A DNA stretch of 64,000 nt from Roseiarcus sp963759955 (lineage in GTDB: Bacteria > Pseudomonadota > Alphaproteobacteria > Rhizobiales > Beijerinckiaceae), in assembly GCA_963759955.1 (NCBI GenBank), contig CAVXCA010000044.1, forward strand, positions 4,941-68,940. The letters are read 5' to 3'. How positions within the stretch are numbered: position 1 is the stretch's first letter; each line of letters begins with the position of its first letter. This document shows, piece after piece, positions 26,363 to 35,035 of the stretch. Below the pieces are notes generated by a model. It did not search any database, was not told where the DNA came from, and saw only the letters and a list, made by a program, of their open reading frames with translations. Both the position numbers and the translations under genes were made by a program.

Positions 26363-27358
26363 TTACGCAGGCAAAGTCAGCAGGCCGGCGGCGCCGGTTT
26401 CGAGGCCGAACAGCAGACGCGCGCCGCGCGCGTCCCAGCTCAGCGCGCTGATCGCGCCCTCGCCCGGCGCGCGCACCAGAATTTCGGCGCCGTCGCCGAG
26501 GCGGCACAGCAACGCCAGGCCGTCGGAATAGCCGATGGCGACGACCAGCGCACGCGGATGGAAGGCGACCTGCGTCACCCGCGACGGCCTGACGCCGCAT
26601 TCGCGCGGCGCCTTGCCCATCGGGCCGTCCTTGTCCTTGAAGGGCCAGACGACGCAGGCGTCGGCGCCGGAGGTGGCGAGCCAATGGCCGTCGTGCGACC
26701 ACGAAAGCGAGCGCGTCTTGCCGGGATAGCCGGTCATGCGCATGTTGCGCGAATCGGAGAGGCGCCAGCCGTGCAGCGCGTTCTCCTGCATCGTGCTGAC
26801 GAGAAAGCGCCCGTCCGGCGAAGCGGTGGCGTCGAGATGCGAGCCCTTCCACTCCAACACGCTCGGCGCGGCGCCGGCGTTGGGAAACCACAACGAGACG
26901 CCATTGTAATGGGCGAGCGCGAGGCGATAGCCCTTGGCCAGGAAGCAGAGCCCGCGCACGGTGGTCGGCGCCTCGTAGGACTTGAGAGCGCCCGCTTCGT
27001 CGCGCGCGCTCGCGCGCCGGCCCGCCGCCCAGCCGATCGCGCCGCCGCGCAACGCCAGCGCGTCGATCCAGCGGCCCTTCTCGTCGGCGATCTCTTGCAA
27101 CGAGCCGTCGGCGCCGACGCTCGCGACGCGGCCGTCGTCGCCGCCGGTGACGAGCCGCTTGCCGTCGCTGCGAGCGATGAGGATCGCGCCGTCGGGATGC
27201 GCGGCGATCCGTTTTTGCGCGCCGGATTCGCCGACCAGAACGGCGCCGTCGGCGAGCGCCAGCGCCGGCTCGCCGTCGAGAAATGCGGCGGCCACGACAT
27301 GCGCGCCCGCCGGCAAGGGCCGCACATGCTGCGTCAGCGAAGATGTCGGCTCGGCCAT
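26363..27358 (-). CDS. WD40-repeat protein downstream of a CobW-type GTPase
   Basis: A 331-residue beta-propeller protein, cytoplasmic by lack of a signal. Repeats with GH/SWSHDGHWLATSGADACVVW, SPDGRFLVSTM and SGDD-like turns (GGDDGRVASVGADG) are spread over the whole length, consistent with about seven blades. WD40 proteins are binding platforms without catalysis. It starts 26 bases after the cobW-type gene and ends 26 bases before the oxidoreductase gene. WD40 genes beside CobW GTPases occur in other alphaproteobacteria, so a joint role in metal delivery is a reasonable inference only. Confidence 0.82.
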   Translation of the reverse strand: MAEPTSSLTQHVRPLPAGAHVVAAAFLDGEPALALADGAVLVGESGAQKRIAAHPDGAILIARSDGKRLVTGGDDGRVASVGADGSLQEIADEKGRWIDALALRGGAIGWAAGRRASARDEAGALKSYEAPTTVRGLCFLAKGYRLALAHYNGVSLWFPNAGAAPSVLEWKGSHLDATASPDGRFLVSTMQENALHGWRLSDSRNMRMTGYPGKTRSLSWSHDGHWLATSGADACVVWPFKDKDGPMGKAPRECGVRPSRVTQVAFHPRALVVAIGYSDGLALLCRLGDGAEILVRAPGEGAISALSWDARGARLLFGLETGAAGLLTLPA

Positions 27359-27384
27359 CGCGGTACCCCCCGGCGCCGCGGCGG

Positions 27385-28416
27385 TCAGGCGGCGCAGGCG
27401 AGGAAGCCCTCGCGGATTTCGCTCTCGTCGAGATTGCGGCCGATGAACACGACCTTCGACTCGCGCTTCTCGCCCTTCTTCCATTCGCGCTGCGGCTCGC
27501 CGTCGAGCATCATGTGGACGCCCTGGAAGACGAAGCGCTTGGGGTCGCCCTTGAAGGCGACGATGCCCTTGCAGCGCAGGATGTTCGGCCCGCGCTCCTG
27601 CGTGAGCTGGTTGATCCACGGCATGAACTTGTCGGGATCGAGGTCGCCCTCCAGCCGCGCCGCGATCGATTGCATGTCTTCGTCGTGGTAGTGCTTGAGG
27701 CCGTGGCCGTGATGATGATGGCCGTGATGGTGGTCGTGATCGTGATGGTCGTGATCGTCGACGGTGAGGAATTCCGGCTCGATGTCGAGGATGCGGTCGA
27801 GATCGAAGGCGCGCCGCTCCAGCACCTCGGCGAGCGCGACGTCGCAGTTCTGCGCGGGATGAAGCCTGGCGTAGGGGTTGATGGCGCGAATGCGCGCTTC
27901 GACCTCGCGCAGCTCCGCCGGCGAGACCAGGTCCGTCTTATTGAGGACGATGACGTCGGCGAAGGCGATCTGGTTCTTCGCCTCCGGCGCGTCGCGTAAG
28001 CGCGCGGCGAGCCACTTGGCGTCGGCAATCGTCACCACCGCGTCGAGCCGCGCCGAGGCGCGCACGTCCTCGTCGACGAAGAACGTCTGCGCCACCGGCG
28101 CGGGGTCGGCCAGGCCCGTCGTCTCGACGATGATCGCGTCGAACTTACCCTTGCGCTTCATCAGCCCCTCGATGATGCGGATGAGGTCGCCGCGCACGGT
28201 GCAGCAGATGCAGCCGTTGTTCATTTCGAACACTTCCTCGTCGGCCCCGACGACGAGCTCGTTGTCGATGCCGATCTCGCCGAATTCATTGACGATGACG
28301 GCGTATTTGCGCCCGTGCGGCTCGCTCAGGATGCGGTTGAGCAAGGTGGTCTTGCCGGCGCCGAGATAGCCGGTGAGCACGGTGACGGGGATTTTTTCGG
28401 AAGCGGCGTCGGTCAT
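27385..28416 (-). CDS. CobW/G3E-family GTPase, probable zinc chaperone
   Basis: A 343-residue P-loop GTPase. Walker A GYLGAGKTT begins at residue 16, the metal-binding CxCC is at 69-72 (NGCICCTVRGD) and the NKTD guanine motif lies in VIVLNKTDLVS. A His/Asp-rich loop (DDHDHHDHDHHHGHHHHGHG, around residues 225-250) is a metal reservoir typical of zinc-handling members (ZNG1/YjiA/YeiR type). The C-terminal CobW_C domain follows (GIVAFKGDPKRFVFQGVHM). Cobalamin genes are absent nearby, so a zinc role is favoured. ATG 28416 removes a 35-residue upstream extension without family resemblance. Confidence 0.92.
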   Translation of the reverse strand: MTDAASEKIPVTVLTGYLGAGKTTLLNRILSEPHGRKYAVIVNEFGEIGIDNELVVGADEEVFEMNNGCICCTVRGDLIRIIEGLMKRKGKFDAIIVETTGLADPAPVAQTFFVDEDVRASARLDAVVTIADAKWLAARLRDAPEAKNQIAFADVIVLNKTDLVSPAELREVEARIRAINPYARLHPAQNCDVALAEVLERRAFDLDRILDIEPEFLTVDDHDHHDHDHHHGHHHHGHGLKHYHDEDMQSIAARLEGDLDPDKFMPWINQLTQERGPNILRCKGIVAFKGDPKRFVFQGVHMMLDGEPQREWKKGEKRESKVVFIGRNLDESEIREGFLACAA

Positions 28417-28581
28417 GGCGGTCAAGCGCTTGGCTCCAGACGGGTGAGGATGGGGTGAGGCCCAGCATATAGTCGGCGCAGGGGCAAATGGGTAGGGGCG
28501 GGCCAAACGAGCCGCGTGCATGGCTCAGCCGCGCCCTTCGCAGACATTCGCCGAAAACTTTCCGCCCGAAGTCGACGGCTC

Positions 28582-29037
28582 CTAGCCGAAGTAGGGTCCG
28601 CTCGCCCCGATAGCCGTGGTCACGAGGCCGAGGGTCAGGTTGACGGTGACCAGGAGCCGGATCGTCCTGAGGTTCGTCTCCGCGCTCGGCCAGTCGGCGG
28701 TCGAGACCGCGTGGCGGAAGCGCGGCCATGGCGCGAAATAGATGGTGGCGAAGATCGCCGCCATGACGACGCCCAGCGCCGTCATCGCATGGACCGAGCC
28801 GCCGACCGCCGCAAACCCGCCCAGCCCCAGCAGCACCATGCCGAAGCCGGTGACGAGAAGGGCGGCGACGCTGAGCCAAACCCAAAAGAAGAAGCGCGGA
28901 AAGACGCGGCTCCACAGCGCCATGCGGACAGCCGGCTCGAGCGGGCCCGCGCTCGGCCTGAGAACCATGTGGGCGAAGAACATGCCGCCGACCCATATGA
29001 CGGCCGCCAGGGTGTGCAATGTCATCCCGATGATCAT
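28582..29037 (-). CDS. CopD-like four-helix membrane protein
   Basis: A 151-residue inner-membrane protein with about four hydrophobic segments. The first (IIGMTLHTLAAVIWVGGMFFAHMVLRP) carries the His and GG(M/F) pattern of the CopD/DUF2269-like family. Members are associated with copper handling or of unknown function. AAGGA lies six bases before ATG 29037. It is 58 bases downstream of hemH on the same strand; a similar small membrane protein beside hemH occurs elsewhere (HemJ is different in motif), so a heme-pathway role is possible but not shown. Confidence 0.72.
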   Translation of the reverse strand: MIIGMTLHTLAAVIWVGGMFFAHMVLRPSAGPLEPAVRMALWSRVFPRFFFWVWLSVAALLVTGFGMVLLGLGGFAAVGGSVHAMTALGVVMAAIFATIYFAPWPRFRHAVSTADWPSAETNLRTIRLLVTVNLTLGLVTTAIGASGPYFG

Positions 29038-29095
29038 GCCGTTTCCTTCCGTCCGGACAGGGCGCGCCGCGGCGGCGGCGCCGTCCGCGCCGCCC

Positions 29096-30160
29096 TCACA
29101 CCCACCCGGCCAGCTCCCGCCGCGCCAAGGCCTCGAGCACGCGCATGCCGTCTTCGCCGTCGTTGAGGCAGGGCAGCGCGGCGAATTTTTCGCCGCCGGC
29201 GGCTTTGAAGTAGCCGGCGTTCTCGACGCCGATCTCCTCCAGCGTCTCCAGGCAGTCGGCGGAAAAGCCCGGCATGACGACGGCGAGGCGCTTGACGCCC
29301 TCGCTCGCCAGCGCCTTCACGGTCTCGGCGGTGTAGGGCTGCAGCCATTCGGCGCGCCCGAAGCGCGACTGGAACGTCATGCGCAGGCGCTCGGGCGGCA
29401 GGCCCAGCGCTTCGCGCAGCAGCCGCGTCGTCTTGGCGCAATGGCAGTAATAGGGATCGCCCTTTTCGAAATAGGCGCGCGGGATGCCGTGGAACGAGGC
29501 GAGCAAGACCTCGGGCTCGAAGTCGAGCTTGGCGAGCGCCGCGCGTGTCGAGCGCGCTAGCGCCTCGACGTAAACGGGATTGTCGTAATAGGGCGCGGCG
29601 ACGCGCAAGGTCGGCTGCCAGCGCAGGCGTTGCAACGCCTCGAACGCCTTGTCGCACACCGTCGCGGTCGTCGCCGCGCAATATTGGGGATAGAGCGGCA
29701 CGACGAGAATGCGGTCGCAGCCCTTTTCCTGCAACGCGGCGAGGCGCTCGGCGATCGACGGCTTGCCGTAGCGCATCGCCCAGTCGACCTCGACGCGCCC
29801 GTCCGGCGCCCCGAGCGTCAGCGCTTGGGCGAGCTTTTCCGCCTGGGCCCGCGTGATCGTCTTCAGCGGGCCCTCGCCCCGCTCGCGGTTCCAGATCGAG
29901 GCGTAGTCGCGGCCCTTGGCGCCCGGCCGCTTGGTCAGGATGACGAGGTTGAGGATCGGCCACCAGATCAGCCGCGGCGTCTCGACGACGCGCCGGTCGG
30001 ACAGGAATTCCTTGAGGTAGCGGCGCATCGACCAATAGTCGGTCGCCTCGGGGGTGCCGAGATTGACCAGCAGCGCGCCGACGCGCCCGTTTCTGACCGG
30101 GGGGTGGCCCTCCGGGCGCCGCGAGGCGCGAAAGGCGTCGGGCGAGTTCGGCGCGTTCAT
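29096..30160 (-). CDS. hemH: Ferrochelatase
   Basis: HemH (354 aa) inserts Fe2+ into protoporphyrin IX, the last step of heme synthesis. Landmarks are GALLVNLGTPEA, RYLKEFLSD, MRYGKPSI, VPLYPQYCAATTATV, the metal-site LLASFHGIPRAYFEKGDPY, TFQSRFGRAEWLQPYT, and the C-terminal PGFSADCLETLEEIGVEN. ATG 30160 gives a 25-residue polar N-terminal extension before GALLVNLG. Length fits bacterial HemH. Confidence 0.97.
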   Translation of the reverse strand: MNAPNSPDAFRASRRPEGHPPVRNGRVGALLVNLGTPEATDYWSMRRYLKEFLSDRRVVETPRLIWWPILNLVILTKRPGAKGRDYASIWNRERGEGPLKTITRAQAEKLAQALTLGAPDGRVEVDWAMRYGKPSIAERLAALQEKGCDRILVVPLYPQYCAATTATVCDKAFEALQRLRWQPTLRVAAPYYDNPVYVEALARSTRAALAKLDFEPEVLLASFHGIPRAYFEKGDPYYCHCAKTTRLLREALGLPPERLRMTFQSRFGRAEWLQPYTAETVKALASEGVKRLAVVMPGFSADCLETLEEIGVENAGYFKAAGGEKFAALPCLNDGEDGMRVLEALARRELAGWV

Positions 30161-30194
30161 GGCCCCTGCTTTGTCGACGCGATGACGCTTCGCG

Positions 30195-30596
30195 TCAAGC
30201 CGGGGTGAAATTCGTCGCGACCCCGTTGATGCAGTAGCGCAGGTGCGTCGGCGGCGGCCCGTCGGGGAAGACGTGGCCGAGATGCGAGCCGCAGCGCGCG
30301 CAGTGGACCTCGGTGCGCGTCATGCCCCAGCTGCGGTCCGCAGTCGTCTCCACCGATCCGGGCACGGGATCGTTGAAGCTCGGCCAGCCAGTGCCGCTGT
30401 CGAACTTGGTCGCGGATTGGAACAACGGCTGGCCGCAGCCGGCGCAGGAAAAGACGCCGGGGCGCTTTTCGGTGTTGAGCGCGCAGCTCCCCGCCCGCTC
30501 GGTGCCGTGCTCGCGCATGACGGCGTATTGTTCGGGGCTGAGCAGCGCGCGCCACTCCGCCTCGGTGTGGGTCACGGGAAAGGCATCCTGTTTCAT
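30195..30596 (-). CDS. msrB: Peptide methionine-R-sulfoxide reductase
   Basis: MsrB (133 aa) reduces methionine-R-sulfoxide in proteins. Two CxxC pairs (Cys51/54 and Cys99/102) bind structural zinc; the catalytic Cys122 lies in RYCINGVATNF. The conserved GTGWPSFNDP and HCARCGSHLGHVFPDGP are present. GGGAGA is eight bases before ATG 30596, so the longer upstream frame is not used. It precedes hemH on the same strand with 34 bases between. Confidence 0.96.
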   Translation of the reverse strand: MKQDAFPVTHTEAEWRALLSPEQYAVMREHGTERAGSCALNTEKRPGVFSCAGCGQPLFQSATKFDSGTGWPSFNDPVPGSVETTADRSWGMTRTEVHCARCGSHLGHVFPDGPPPTHLRYCINGVATNFTPA

Positions 30597-30681
30597 CGGC
30601 TCGTCTCCCAGGCGACAGTCTATCAGGCGACCCCACGTCGAGGGAACGCCTGCCCGCCCTTCGCCCGACGCGCCCGATTTG

Positions 30682-32454
30682 TTACGGCGCGGCCGGTTCG
30701 CGCTCGCGACCCATGAATTGCGCCTTCGCCAAGGCGGCAAAGAGGCCGCCCCGAGCGACCAGCTCGTCGAACGTCCCGGCTTCGACGATCTCGCCCTTGT
30801 CGAACACCAGGATGCGATCCGCCCGGCGGATGGTGGCGAGGCGATGGGCGATGACGAGGGTCGTGCGCCCGCGCGTCGCCGCGTTCAGCGCGGCCTGCAA
30901 CTGCCGCTCGGTGGCGGCGTCGAGCGCGCTGGTCGCCTCGTCGAGGATCATGATCGGCGGGTCCTTGAGCAGCGCCCGCGCGATGGCGAGACGCTGGCGC
31001 TCGCCCCCCGAGAGATTGCGGCCGCGCTCGCCGACGATCGTCGACAGGCCGTGCGGCTGGTCGCGCACGAATCCGCTCGCCTGAGCGCGGTCGAGCGCCA
31101 GCGCGATTTCGGCCGGGCTCGCGTCGGGCTTGCCGATGCGCAGGTTCTCCTCGATCGAGCGCGCGAAGATGAACGGCTCCTGGAACACCACGCCGATGTT
31201 GTCGCGCAGCGACGAAAGCGTCATTTCGCGGATGTCGCGCCCGTCAATGCTGATGCGTCCGCGCGTGGGATCGTAGACGCGGTGCAGCAGCGCCAGCGTC
31301 GTCGACTTGCCCGATCCGGTCGCTCCGACCAGCGCGATGGTTTGCCCGGCCGGCGCATCGAAGGAAATGTCGGTCACCGCCTCGCGCCCGCCCTCATAGG
31401 AAAACGAGGCCGATTCGAAGCGCACATGGCCGGCGAGGCGGCCGACCTTCGCCGCGCCGGGGCGCTCGACGACGCTCGAAGCGGTGTCGAGCACGTCGAA
31501 GAACTGGCCGAGCTTGGGCGCCTGGCTGAACAGGAAATTGACGAAGCCGACGATCTGCTCGAGCCGGCCGATCAGCATCGTCGCCAGACCCATGAAGGTC
31601 GCGATTTCGCCGATGGTGGTCAGTCCGTGGATATCGAGCCAGACGCCGGTGACGAAAATCGCCAGCAGCGCCAGGGTCGCGCTCGCGCGCGTGGCGACGC
31701 TCGCCAGCGCCCACCAGGTGAGAACGGGGAACTGCGCGTTGAGCAGGCGATCGATCAGCGAGCGCAGCGCCCTCGTCTCCTCCTCGATGCGCGCGAAGCT
31801 CTGCACCACCGGCATGTTGCCGAGCACGTCGGAGACGCGCTCGGCGAGATCCGCGCTCACCTCGTCCGCCGCGATCTGCATCGTCTCGGTGCGGCGGATC
31901 ACCAGATTCATCGCCAGGCCGAACACGGCGACCAGAGCGACGAGGATCGCGCCGAGCCGCCAGTTCTTGAGCAGGGTCAGCGGCAGCAGCACGACGAGCG
32001 CGACGAAGCCGGCGCAATGTTCGCGAAAGAACGACAGCCAGATTCCGAACATGCCGTTGGAGCCTTCGATCATGATTTTCAGCAGCCGCCCGGAATGGGC
32101 GCTGGCGTGAAAGCTCATCGGCAAATGCAGCACATGCTCGAAATAGGCCGCCATCACGCCGACGCGCTGGCGATGGGCGAGCCGGTCCGCGTGCAGCGCG
32201 ACGCCGATGCTCGCGACAATCGAGAACAGGGCGAAGCCCGCCCACGCGGCGAGCCAGGGCGCGACGTCGGCCCACAGCGGCGCGGCGCCGGCCGATTGCG
32301 CGCTGGCGAGGCGGTCGATCACCTTGCCGTAGAGCAGCGGCTCGGCGAATTGCGACGTCGCCAGGGCGAGATTGGCGGCGACCAGCGCGCTCGCCAGAGC
32401 CCTGACCGGGCGCAATTGGGCGAGAACGCGGGCGTAAAGGCGCAGGAACGACAT
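30682..32454 (-). CDS. ndvA: Glucan exporter ATP-binding/permease protein (NdvA/ChvA-like)
   Basis: A half-size ABC exporter of 590 residues: six membrane segments (about 15-320) fused to an ATPase domain with Walker A GATGSGKST, Q-loop VFQEPFIF, signature LSGGERQRLAIARALL and Walker B MILDEATSALD. The sequence start MSFLRLYARVLAQL and the middle NMPVVQSFARIEEE resemble NdvA/ChvA, which export cyclic beta-1,2-glucan to the periplasm in Rhizobiales. No glucan synthase (ndvB/chvB) gene is in the window, so the substrate is inferred from similarity alone. Confidence 0.87.
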   Translation of the reverse strand: MSFLRLYARVLAQLRPVRALASALVAANLALATSQFAEPLLYGKVIDRLASAQSAGAAPLWADVAPWLAAWAGFALFSIVASIGVALHADRLAHRQRVGVMAAYFEHVLHLPMSFHASAHSGRLLKIMIEGSNGMFGIWLSFFREHCAGFVALVVLLPLTLLKNWRLGAILVALVAVFGLAMNLVIRRTETMQIAADEVSADLAERVSDVLGNMPVVQSFARIEEETRALRSLIDRLLNAQFPVLTWWALASVATRASATLALLAIFVTGVWLDIHGLTTIGEIATFMGLATMLIGRLEQIVGFVNFLFSQAPKLGQFFDVLDTASSVVERPGAAKVGRLAGHVRFESASFSYEGGREAVTDISFDAPAGQTIALVGATGSGKSTTLALLHRVYDPTRGRISIDGRDIREMTLSSLRDNIGVVFQEPFIFARSIEENLRIGKPDASPAEIALALDRAQASGFVRDQPHGLSTIVGERGRNLSGGERQRLAIARALLKDPPIMILDEATSALDAATERQLQAALNAATRGRTTLVIAHRLATIRRADRILVFDKGEIVEAGTFDELVARGGLFAALAKAQFMGREREPAAP

Positions 32455-32559
32455 CGCAGGCGGATCGAACCTTCAATGAGGGGGCTCCGCGACCCCTCGG
32501 GAATCGCGGCGGACCGAGGCGATTGCTTTTAGGCGAAGGCGCCCGCAAAATCACCGCCT

Positions 32560-33378
32560 ATGTCGCCACGTCTCCCCATCCGCGCGCCGGCGCGCCGCGT
32601 TTTCCTGGCGTTCGCCATCGGCGCCGCCTGCTACGTCTCGGTCGCCTACGGGCTCGCCCCGGCGTACTGGCGCCATTACGAGCATCAGCACGCCCTCGCC
32701 GACAAGGCGATGACGACGACGACTTCGCTCGGCATTCCCGGCGACGCGCTCAACGTCGGCCTGGAGGGCCGGCGCGACGACATTCTGTGCGCGATGCGCG
32801 CCGCCGGCTGGCGCCCCGCCGATCCCGTGACCTTGCGTTCGAGCGCCAAGATCGCCGGCAGCGTGCTGCTGCATCGGCCTTACGCGACCGCGCCGGTCAG
32901 CAACCTTTTCTACGACGGGCGCCAGCAGGACCTGGCGTTTCAGAAGCCGTCCGGCGTATCGGCGAGCACGCGCCATCACGTGCGCTTCTGGAAGGTTCTC
33001 GACGCCGGCGACGACGGCCAGCCCGTCTGGCTCGGCGCGGCGACGTTCGACCGCAGCGTCGGCGTCAGCCATTTCACCGGCCAAGTGACGCATCACGTCG
33101 CCGCCGACATCGACGCGGAGCGCGATCTCCTCGCCGCCGATCTGACCGCTGCGGGCATAGTCGAGAGCGCCTATTGGGTCAGCGGCGTCGGACCGACTTT
33201 GTTCGCGCGCAACGGCGGCGGCGATCCCTATTTCACCGACGGCGAAATCGCCGTTTCGCGGCTCTCCGAAAATTGCGAGAGCCGTCCGGGCGCGCCGGTC
33301 ATCCTCGACAATCCGCCCGCGGTGCAAGCCAAGAACGTCGTGTTCGGCTGGGCGGCGGCGCTGTGGCGGCGACTGTAG
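32560..33378 (+). CDS. LssY C-terminal-domain protein
   Basis: A 272-residue protein with one N-terminal membrane segment (VFLAFAIGAACYVSVAYGL, residues 14-32) and an LssY_C-like domain: LNVGLEGRRDDILCAMRAAGW, then SNLFYDGRQQDLAFQKP, HHVRFWKV and LGAATFDRSVG with HVAADIDAERDLL. The same domain ends the DedA-like LssY proteins near type I secretion genes; its activity is unknown. Here it stands alone, probably anchored to the inner membrane and facing the periplasm. It is divergent from ndvA, 105 bases away. Confidence 0.8.
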   Translation: MSPRLPIRAPARRVFLAFAIGAACYVSVAYGLAPAYWRHYEHQHALADKAMTTTTSLGIPGDALNVGLEGRRDDILCAMRAAGWRPADPVTLRSSAKIAGSVLLHRPYATAPVSNLFYDGRQQDLAFQKPSGVSASTRHHVRFWKVLDAGDDGQPVWLGAATFDRSVGVSHFTGQVTHHVAADIDAERDLLAADLTAAGIVESAYWVSGVGPTLFARNGGGDPYFTDGEIAVSRLSENCESRPGAPVILDNPPAVQAKNVVFGWAAALWRRL

Positions 33379-33570
33379 CGCCCTCGCCGCGCTCGCGCAT
33401 TTTGCAGCTCTGCGTGGGAACGATCGGCTAAAGCCTCGCCGAAGCGGTGTATTTTTCGACATTATTGACTCAACGCAACCATCAGTCGCGCAACCCGATC
33501 ACAAATCGTTACACGCCGCAGGCGCCGCGATAAGACAGCGCCAACGCGCGCGCAAACGGAGGAACTTCGC

Positions 33571-33984
33571 ATGGCGACACTGCTTTCATGGACGAGCGTC
33601 GGCATCGGCGATCTCGACGTCTTTGTCCCGTCTCCGCCTTGCTTGGTCGTGTACACCTCGTACGACGAAAGAGATCGACCCGAGAGCTCGGTGACCTATT
33701 TCTGGCAGGACGAGAACACCGGCCTGCTCAATCATCAATTGCTCTACACCGAGCCGGTCGCGTTCGAGACCGCGGTCGCCTGGGCGCAGGAGCACGCGCC
33801 CACACGCAGCGTCGAGCGCATCCACGTCAAACATGCGCGGCCGAAGAAGGCGCTCGAGGCGAAGGCCGCCGCCAAGCCTGCGGCGAGAAGGCCCGCGGCG
33901 AAGAAGGCGGCCGCCAAGAAGGCGCCCGCTAAGAAGGCGGCCCGCGCGGTGAAACAGCCCGCGGTCAAGCGCGCGAAGAAGTGA
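33571..33984 (+). CDS. Small protein with a histone-H1-like Lys/Ala/Pro tail
   Basis: A 137-residue protein in two parts. The first 88 residues are a mixed sequence I do not recognise (VFVPSPPCLVVYTSYDERD, SVTYFWQDENTG). The last 49 are a highly basic Lys/Ala/Pro repeat (AAKKAPAKKAARAVKQP and similar), like the tails of bacterial H1-like proteins that coat DNA or RNA. GGAGGA six bases before ATG supports expression. A nucleic-acid-binding tail is clear; what the N-terminal domain does is unknown. Confidence 0.75.
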   Translation: MATLLSWTSVGIGDLDVFVPSPPCLVVYTSYDERDRPESSVTYFWQDENTGLLNHQLLYTEPVAFETAVAWAQEHAPTRSVERIHVKHARPKKALEAKAAAKPAARRPAAKKAAAKKAPAKKAARAVKQPAVKRAKK

Positions 33985-34019
33985 CGCGAGAGGGCGGCTA
34001 GGCGCGGGGGCGCGCGGCC

Positions 34020-34883
34020 TCACCCCGAGAACACCACGGTCTTGCCTCGGTTGAGCAGCACGCGGTCTTCGAGGTGATAGGCGAGCGCGCGCGCGAGCAC
34101 GCGCCGCTCGATGTCGCGGCCCTTGCGCACGAGGTTCTCGGGCGTGTCGCTATGGCTGATGCGCTCGACGTCCTGCTCGATGATCGGGCCTTCGTCGAGG
34201 TCGGAAGTGACGAAATGCGCGGTCGCGCCGATCAGCTTGACGCCGCGCGCGTGCGCCTGATGATAGGGCCTCGCCCCCTTGAAGCCGGGCAGGAACGAGT
34301 GGTGGATGTTGATGCAGCGCCCCTGCAGCTTGGCGGCGAGGCCGTCGGAAAGAATCTGCATGTAGCGCGCGAGCACGACGACGTCCGCCTTTGCGCCGCG
34401 CACGACCTCCCAGACCTGCGCCTCCTGCTCCATCTTGGTCTGCTTGGTCACCGGCAGATAGTGAAACGGGACGTCGTCGAATTCGATGTGGTCGTACGTC
34501 TCGCGCGGATAGTTGGCGACGATCGCGACGATCTCCATCGCCAGTTCGCCGTTGCGCCAGCGATAGAGCAGATCGACGAGGCAATGGTCGAAGCGCGACA
34601 CCAGCAGCGCCACGCGCTTCTTTTGGTGCGCGGCGCGCATCGACCAGGTCATCTTCAGCGCGGCGGCGAGTTCGGCGAAGGCAGCGCGCAGCACGGCGAC
34701 GTCGGCTTTTTCGTCGGCGCCGTTGAACGCGACGCGCATGAAGAAATTGCCGGTTTCGGTGTCGTCGAACTGCTGCGCTTCGAGGATGTTGAATCCGCCG
34801 TCGAACAGGGCCGCCGAAACCTTGGCGACGATTCCCGGCCGGTTGGCGCAAGACAGCGTCAAGACGTGGCGCGCGACGGACAT
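34020..34883 (-). CDS. purU: Formyltetrahydrofolate deformylase
   Basis: PurU (287 aa) hydrolyses 10-formyl-THF to formate and THF, balancing one-carbon pools. An N-terminal ACT domain (residues 1-80: VLTLSCANRPGIVAKVSAAL, FNILEAQQFDD) is followed by the formyltransferase-like domain with LARYMQILS, INIHHSFLPGFKGARPYHQAH and the catalytic GATAHFVTSDLDEGPII. ATG 34883 has AAAGG nine bases upstream; the ATG nine bases earlier abuts that site and is not usable. Confidence 0.96.
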   Translation of the reverse strand: MSVARHVLTLSCANRPGIVAKVSAALFDGGFNILEAQQFDDTETGNFFMRVAFNGADEKADVAVLRAAFAELAAALKMTWSMRAAHQKKRVALLVSRFDHCLVDLLYRWRNGELAMEIVAIVANYPRETYDHIEFDDVPFHYLPVTKQTKMEQEAQVWEVVRGAKADVVVLARYMQILSDGLAAKLQGRCINIHHSFLPGFKGARPYHQAHARGVKLIGATAHFVTSDLDEGPIIEQDVERISHSDTPENLVRKGRDIERRVLARALAYHLEDRVLLNRGKTVVFSG

Positions 34884-35035
34884 GGGCGGCATCCTTTCCC
34901 AAAGCGCGGCGCGCCGCTTCCGCGGCCGCCCCGCCCGGCGTTGCTAAGGCAAAGCCACGCCCGCGCGCAAGAGCGGCGCGCGCGGGCCGTTCACATGGAA
35001 AGTCGGCGGCCGCGCAAGATTTTTGCGCGCACGCT

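Noticed and set aside
27697..27765. Tandem GTGATGATG-like DNA repeat
   Set aside because: It encodes the His/Asp-rich metal-binding loop of the CobW-type GTPase and is explained by the protein.
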